Part shown: positions 6,598-9,609 of the stretch, piece by piece
How the letters are laid out: every line of letters begins with the position of its first letter
How positions within the stretch are numbered: position 1 is the stretch's first letter
Assembly: GCA_029864785.1 (NCBI GenBank)
Contig: JAOTST010000038.1
Coordinates: forward strand, 1 to 9,609
DNA: 9,609 nt
Direction of reading: 5' to 3'
Source: Chromatiales bacterium
Lineage (GTDB): Bacteria; Pseudomonadota; Gammaproteobacteria; Thiohalomonadales; Thiohalomonadaceae
The notes under the pieces: model-generated
The model's database searches: none
What the model was told of the DNA's origin: nothing
The model's input: the letters and a program-made list of their open reading frames with translations, nothing else
Position numbers and translations under genes: made by a program

Positions 6598-7197
6598 ATG
6601 ATGATTATGATGACGCGTCTATTTTTATTAACGTCACTTATGTTGGTAATAAGCGGGATCAGTGCTGCAGAGAATCGTACTGCGATTGAAATTGTTAAAA
6701 AGCGATGCTCGCTTTGTCACGGTATTGATGGAGAAGCGTCCAGCACGATATATCCCCGGCTAGCGGGCCAGAATGCCGCATACGTAACCAAACAATTAGG
6801 CGACTTCAAAAGTGGTCGTCGGCAGGGAACGATGAATGAGATGGCGGCGGATCTAACGCCGGATGAGATGGTTGCGCTGGGTGAATATTTTTCGGCTAAG
6901 CCAACATTGACGCATCGGGTGCGTAATAAAGATTTTAGTGCTGTTGGATACTATCTCTATCACAATGGGAATAGCTACTCTGATGTCCCTGCCTGTGAGT
7001 CGTGTCATGGTGTTGATGGCAATGGGACTACAAAGCTCCCGCGTCTTGCAGGACAACACAAGCGCTATTTGATGGCACAACTGCTCGACTTTAATACCCG
7101 TAAACGTACTAATGATAATGCGGTTATGCATTCCGTGGCCTCAAAACTGACGGAGTTGGAGATCAATGCGCTGGCTCTCTATATTAGCGGGATGTAA
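6598..7197 (+). CDS. Dihaem cytochrome c4-like protein
   Basis: 199 aa, the usual length for c4. Four near-adjacent ATGs (6598, 6601, 6607, 6610) leave the exact start open, and no Shine-Dalgarno is clear. A signal peptide is visible (Arg7, hydrophobic core, SGISAAE with cleavage near 23-25), so the protein is periplasmic. It has two homologous halves, each binding one haem c: CSLCH (Cys37, Cys40, His41) and CESCH (Cys133, Cys136, His137). Each half repeats the c4 signature PRLAGQ...Y...QL.DF. Sixth-ligand methionines are likely Met79 or Met82 in the first half and Met177 in the second. Cytochrome c4 carries electrons from quinol-oxidising complexes to terminal oxidases; this role follows from the family. 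Haem attachment would need the Ccm system, which is not in this window. It lies between the DUF1456 and flavoprotein genes, probably on one transcript. Confidence 0.92.
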   Translation: MMIMMTRLFLLTSLMLVISGISAAENRTAIEIVKKRCSLCHGIDGEASSTIYPRLAGQNAAYVTKQLGDFKSGRRQGTMNEMAADLTPDEMVALGEYFSAKPTLTHRVRNKDFSAVGYYLYHNGNSYSDVPACESCHGVDGNGTTKLPRLAGQHKRYLMAQLLDFNTRKRTNDNAVMHSVASKLTELEINALALYISGM

Positions 7198-7234
7198 CGA
7201 GCTGATATTTTTTCAAGAAATGATGGCTGCATAA

Positions 7235-8416
7235 ATGAACTCTACCGATGTCATTATCATCGGCGCAGGAGCCGCAGGGCTGATGTGTGCCATCGAGGCA
7301 GGCAAGCGTGGCCGCAAGGTAGTGGTGCTGGATCATGCCCGTAAGCCGGGAAATAAAATTCGCCTGGCCGGTGGTGGCCGCTGCAACTTTACCAACTACG
7401 ATGTTACCGATGAACACTACCTCTCTCACAATCGCCACTTTGTAAAATCGGCACTGAGTCGCTTTACCCAGTGGGATTTTCTGGCGATGGTGCAGCGTTA
7501 CCTGATCCCCTTCCATGAGCGCGATCACGGACAGCTCTTTTGCGATGAGAGCTCCAAGGATATTCTAGACATGCTACGTGCCGAGTGTCGTGATGCCGGT
7601 GTCGATATTCGTCTCAATACCCCCGTCAATAAAATATCTAAAAATCCTGACGGTAGTTTTGCCCTGCGTTGTGATGGGACAAGTTGGCAATGCGAGTCGC
7701 TAGTGGTGGCCACAGGTGGCCTCTCGATTCCTACGGCGGGGGCGAGCCCCTTTGGTTATCAAATTGCCGAACAGTTTGGGATTAAGGTGTGGCCACCATC
7801 CGCAGGGCTGGTTCCGTTCACGCTGTCACCGGAAGATAAAGCGTATATCGCACCGCTATCAGGCATTGCTGTAGATGCATCGGTGAGTTGTGAAGAACAT
7901 CATTTCCGTGAAAATATTCTATTTACTCACCGTGGATTAAGTGGCCCTGCCATCTTACAGATATCCAATTACTGGCAGCCGGGACAGAGTATCCATATCG
8001 ATTGGCTTCCTGATATTAATGTAATCACCGAACTGACTGAAGCGGCACAGAAACATCCCAAGCAGCAGTTAAAAACCTTTATTGGTCAAATGTTGCCACA
8101 GCGATTGGTGGCACTGTTGTTGCCCCAAAATTTGGCAACCAAATCATTGTTAACATTGAATGATGTCGAGATGAAGCAGACTGAGGCGTCTCTTAAAACA
8201 TGGAGTATCAAACCGGCTGGTACGGAGGGATATCGTACCGCTGAGGTCACTCGTGGCGGCGTTGATTGTGATGCGGTTTCATCTAAGACGATGGAAGTAT
8301 CGAAAGTGTCAGGGCTATTTTTTATTGGTGAGGTGCTGGATGTGACCGGTTGGCTGGGGGGCTACAATTTACAGTGGGCATGGTCATCAGGTTGGTGTGC
8401 TGGGCAGTATGTCTAG
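7235..8416 (+). CDS. YhiN/HI0933-family FAD-dependent oxidoreductase (BaiN-like)
   Basis: 393 aa, the normal family length. Seen: a Rossmann FAD-binding start DVIIIGAGAAG (GxGxxG at 10-15) with Asp33 closing the second strand; the family-typical LAGGGRCNFTN at about 44-54; SSKDILDML; VVATGGLSIPTAG, which forms the second dinucleotide-contact motif; FTHRGLSGPAIL; and the diagnostic C-terminal GEVLDVTGWLGGYNLQWAW. These are the marks of the HI0933-like/YhiN group, flavoproteins whose substrate is not firmly known; the name BaiN comes from a bile-acid-pathway member and should not be read as function here. The protein is cytosolic, with no signal peptide. ATG 7235 is the only good start and the Shine-Dalgarno is weak. 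It lies 37 nt after the cytochrome gene and ends 5 nt from the convergent carbonic anhydrase gene. Confidence 0.93.
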   Translation: MNSTDVIIIGAGAAGLMCAIEAGKRGRKVVVLDHARKPGNKIRLAGGGRCNFTNYDVTDEHYLSHNRHFVKSALSRFTQWDFLAMVQRYLIPFHERDHGQLFCDESSKDILDMLRAECRDAGVDIRLNTPVNKISKNPDGSFALRCDGTSWQCESLVVATGGLSIPTAGASPFGYQIAEQFGIKVWPPSAGLVPFTLSPEDKAYIAPLSGIAVDASVSCEEHHFRENILFTHRGLSGPAILQISNYWQPGQSIHIDWLPDINVITELTEAAQKHPKQQLKTFIGQMLPQRLVALLLPQNLATKSLLTLNDVEMKQTEASLKTWSIKPAGTEGYRTAEVTRGGVDCDAVSSKTMEVSKVSGLFFIGEVLDVTGWLGGYNLQWAWSSGWCAGQYV

Positions 8417-8421
8417 TTGGG

Positions 8422-9030
8422 TTAGAAAAATTCTACCACGCCGGTTTCTAGAGAATATTCAGCGCCTACGATAGAGAGTTCTCTATTTTCGATCAGCTGC
8501 TCGAGTATCTGTGACCCATGAGATAGCTGATTAACCGAGGCTCGGACATTGGCTCGGGTTGCGTGACTAATCAGAGCCTCCGTCTGTGTCCACAAATCGG
8601 TGTCTCTGAAAGACTCTACAGATGGACGGATACGGTTGACGATCGACTTAACATTTCGTGACTGCTCGCCTGTTGGGCGCTGCATCTCATCGACAGTGGC
8701 ACGAACAGCTCCACAGTGGGTGTGTCCCATGACCACCACCAGACGGCTTTTAAACTGTTCAGCAGCAAACTCAACACTACCAACTTGTGATGGGGCAACG
8801 ATATTGCCGGCGACTCGAATCACGAATAGATCGCCTAACCCCTGGTCAAAGACGATCTCTGCCGGAACTCTGGAGTCAGAGCACCCAAGAATGATGGCAA
8901 AGGGCTCTTGACCCGATGCCAGTTCATTGCGTTCGGCATGGCTGATCGAAGGTTCAACACGGCGGGTTCCAGAGACAAATCGCTGGTTACCCTCTTTGAG
9001 TCGAGTTAACTCCTCTAATGCTGTGATCAT
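8422..9030 (-). CDS. Beta-class carbonic anhydrase
   Basis: 202 aa, full length for the compact bacterial beta-class enzyme. It catalyses the reversible hydration of CO2 to bicarbonate and has no signal peptide, so it acts in the cytoplasm. Zinc ligands seen: Cys50 in CSDSR, with Asp52 and Arg54 forming the catalytic dyad; His103 and Cys106 in GHTHCGAV. DLFVIRVAGNIV and GSVEFAAEQ are family-typical. All catalytic residues are intact. Start ATG 9030 has AGGAG at 9037-9041, six nt upstream on the minus strand. A promoter-like pair and a 10-bp inverted repeat lie just before it, so it can be transcribed separately from the ion transporter upstream. The pairing with an ArsB/NhaD-type transporter could reflect pH or bicarbonate homeostasis, but that is inference. 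It ends 5 nt from the convergent flavoprotein gene. Confidence 0.95.
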   Translation of the reverse strand: MITALEELTRLKEGNQRFVSGTRRVEPSISHAERNELASGQEPFAIILGCSDSRVPAEIVFDQGLGDLFVIRVAGNIVAPSQVGSVEFAAEQFKSRLVVVMGHTHCGAVRATVDEMQRPTGEQSRNVKSIVNRIRPSVESFRDTDLWTQTEALISHATRANVRASVNQLSHGSQILEQLIENRELSIVGAEYSLETGVVEFF

Positions 9031-9049
9031 ATCGCTCTCCTAAATCCTG

Positions 9050-9089
9050 TTTTGACAACTGTAATCAGGAGAACCATCGGTTGTCAAAA
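9050..9089. repeat. 10-bp perfect inverted repeat upstream of the carbonic anhydrase
   Basis: TTTTGACAAC (9050-9059) and GTTGTCAAAA (9080-9089), 20 nt apart. The arms cover the -35 and the region just after the -10 of the candidate promoter. There is no T-run on either strand after the outer arm, and the loop is long, so a terminator of the transporter gene is unlikely. Arm spacing centre to centre is 30 nt, about three helical turns, compatible with a dimeric or tetrameric regulator. Confidence 0.6.
9058..9087 (-). promoter_or_regulatory. Candidate sigma70 promoter of the carbonic anhydrase gene
   Basis: On the minus strand, a perfect -35 TTGACA (9082-9087), an 18-nt spacer, and -10 TACAGT (9058-9063, four of six to consensus). 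Transcription would begin near 9051 and give a leader of about 20 nt carrying AGGAG. It sits inside the 10-bp inverted repeat. Confidence 0.5.
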
Positions 9090-9132
9090 ATTTTCACTTA
9101 ATTAATAAGATACCGGCTAGCATGCTTTAAAC

Positions 9133-9609
9133 TTATTTAAATGCGGTGTTGAAAAAATCGAAAAACAACCACATAACGATCGAGGATGTCACCAGCGTGA
9201 GTAGCATAACGGGTGTCCCTTTACGGAACCAGACTCCCGGTGTGATGCGCATGCTTTCGTCCCCCGTCTCTTTGGCAAGACGTTCGGAGAGGGTCACGAT
9301 GAAGACGTTAGCGGTAGAGCCCAAATGGGTACCATTACCGCCCATGCCCACCCCGATGGCCAGTGACCACCACAGCGGGGTGACATTGATCCCCTGCTGT
9401 TCCATGCCGAGAATAATGGGAACCATTGCCGCAGTAAAAGGAATGTTATCGATCATTGCAGAGAATATTGCTGAAGCCCACATGAGTACCAGTGCAGCCA
9501 TTAGTAGATCCGACTCAACGAAGGGGCGTATATATTGTCCAAGATACTCAAGGAAATGGCTGTTTTGAACACCACCAACAAGGATAAAAAGAGAGATAGA
9601 ACATTAACA
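9133..9609 (-). CDS. ArsB/NhaD/CitM-superfamily ion transporter, C-terminal part, frame broken near window edge
   Basis: The 3' end of a membrane transporter running in from beyond the window. The frame is open from TAA 9133 up to 9603 (156 codons); the first ATG is at 9501, but transporter-like sequence continues before it (SLFILVGGV, then the ESDLL segment). Hydrophobic segments alternate with the signatures IDNIPFTAAMVPIIL and GMGGNGTHLGSTANV. Both are typical of the ion transporter superfamily containing ArsB, NhaD Na+/H+ antiporters and CitMHS carriers. Two or three further membrane spans follow, ending in a Phe-rich C-terminus. The substrate cannot be set from this part. An in-frame TAA at 9604-9606 lies where homologues would read on; another frame there gives LMFY, which fits the expected membrane segment. 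This points to a small indel near 9590-9600, either a real pseudogene or a sequencing error. Alternatively a shortened protein starts at 9501. Confidence 0.75.

Noticed and set aside
9050..9089. Terminator of the transporter gene
   Set aside because: The loop is 20 nt, the stem is AT-rich at its base and no T-run follows on the minus strand.
9146..9568. 140-codon plus-strand frame
   Set aside because: Antisense to the transporter; its composition does not resemble a membrane or soluble family, while the minus strand carries clear transporter signatures.

Overview
The window reads as an ordinary chromosomal stretch of a gammaproteobacterium. The evidence is protein family content: a YehS-type DUF1456 protein, a YeeN-like YebC-family protein beginning MGRA, a Pseudomonas-like S4/RsuA-family protein, a two-haem cytochrome c4-like protein and a YhiN-type flavoprotein. 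Base composition is moderate, with AT-rich intergenic gaps. The cytochrome implies a respiring organism. Genus cannot be assigned from the sequence. I saw no rRNA, tRNA, CRISPR array, insertion sequence, phage gene or attachment site.

Layout from left to right. (1) 143-1602, plus strand: an S4-domain pseudouridine-synthase-like protein, overlapped at its stop codon by a DEDDy 3'-5' exonuclease that starts on TTG. Both probably act on RNA and look translationally coupled. (2) 1630-2810, minus strand: a YebC-family gene followed by a small unrecognised gene, pointing tail-to-tail at the exonuclease. (3) 3068-4804, plus strand: a membrane-bound CHASE-domain histidine kinase with no response regulator in view. 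(4) 4986-5798, plus strand: an unrecognised lipoprotein preceded by two inverted repeats. It is followed by a hairpin and then a clear rho-independent terminator. (5) 5979-8416, plus strand: a probable run of DUF1456 protein, dihaem cytochrome c4-like protein and YhiN-type flavoprotein. (6) 8422-9609, minus strand: a beta-carbonic anhydrase with its own promoter-like region inside a 10-bp inverted repeat. Upstream of it is the C-terminal part of an ArsB/NhaD/CitM-type ion transporter whose reading frame is broken close to the window edge.

No new multigene system is convincingly present. The points most worth a second look are: the RsuA-like protein whose catalytic Asp position holds Glu; the unknown lipoprotein with its paired upstream inverted repeats and the nested repeat/terminator structure behind it; the operator-like repeat around the carbonic anhydrase promoter; and the apparent frameshift in the edge transporter.
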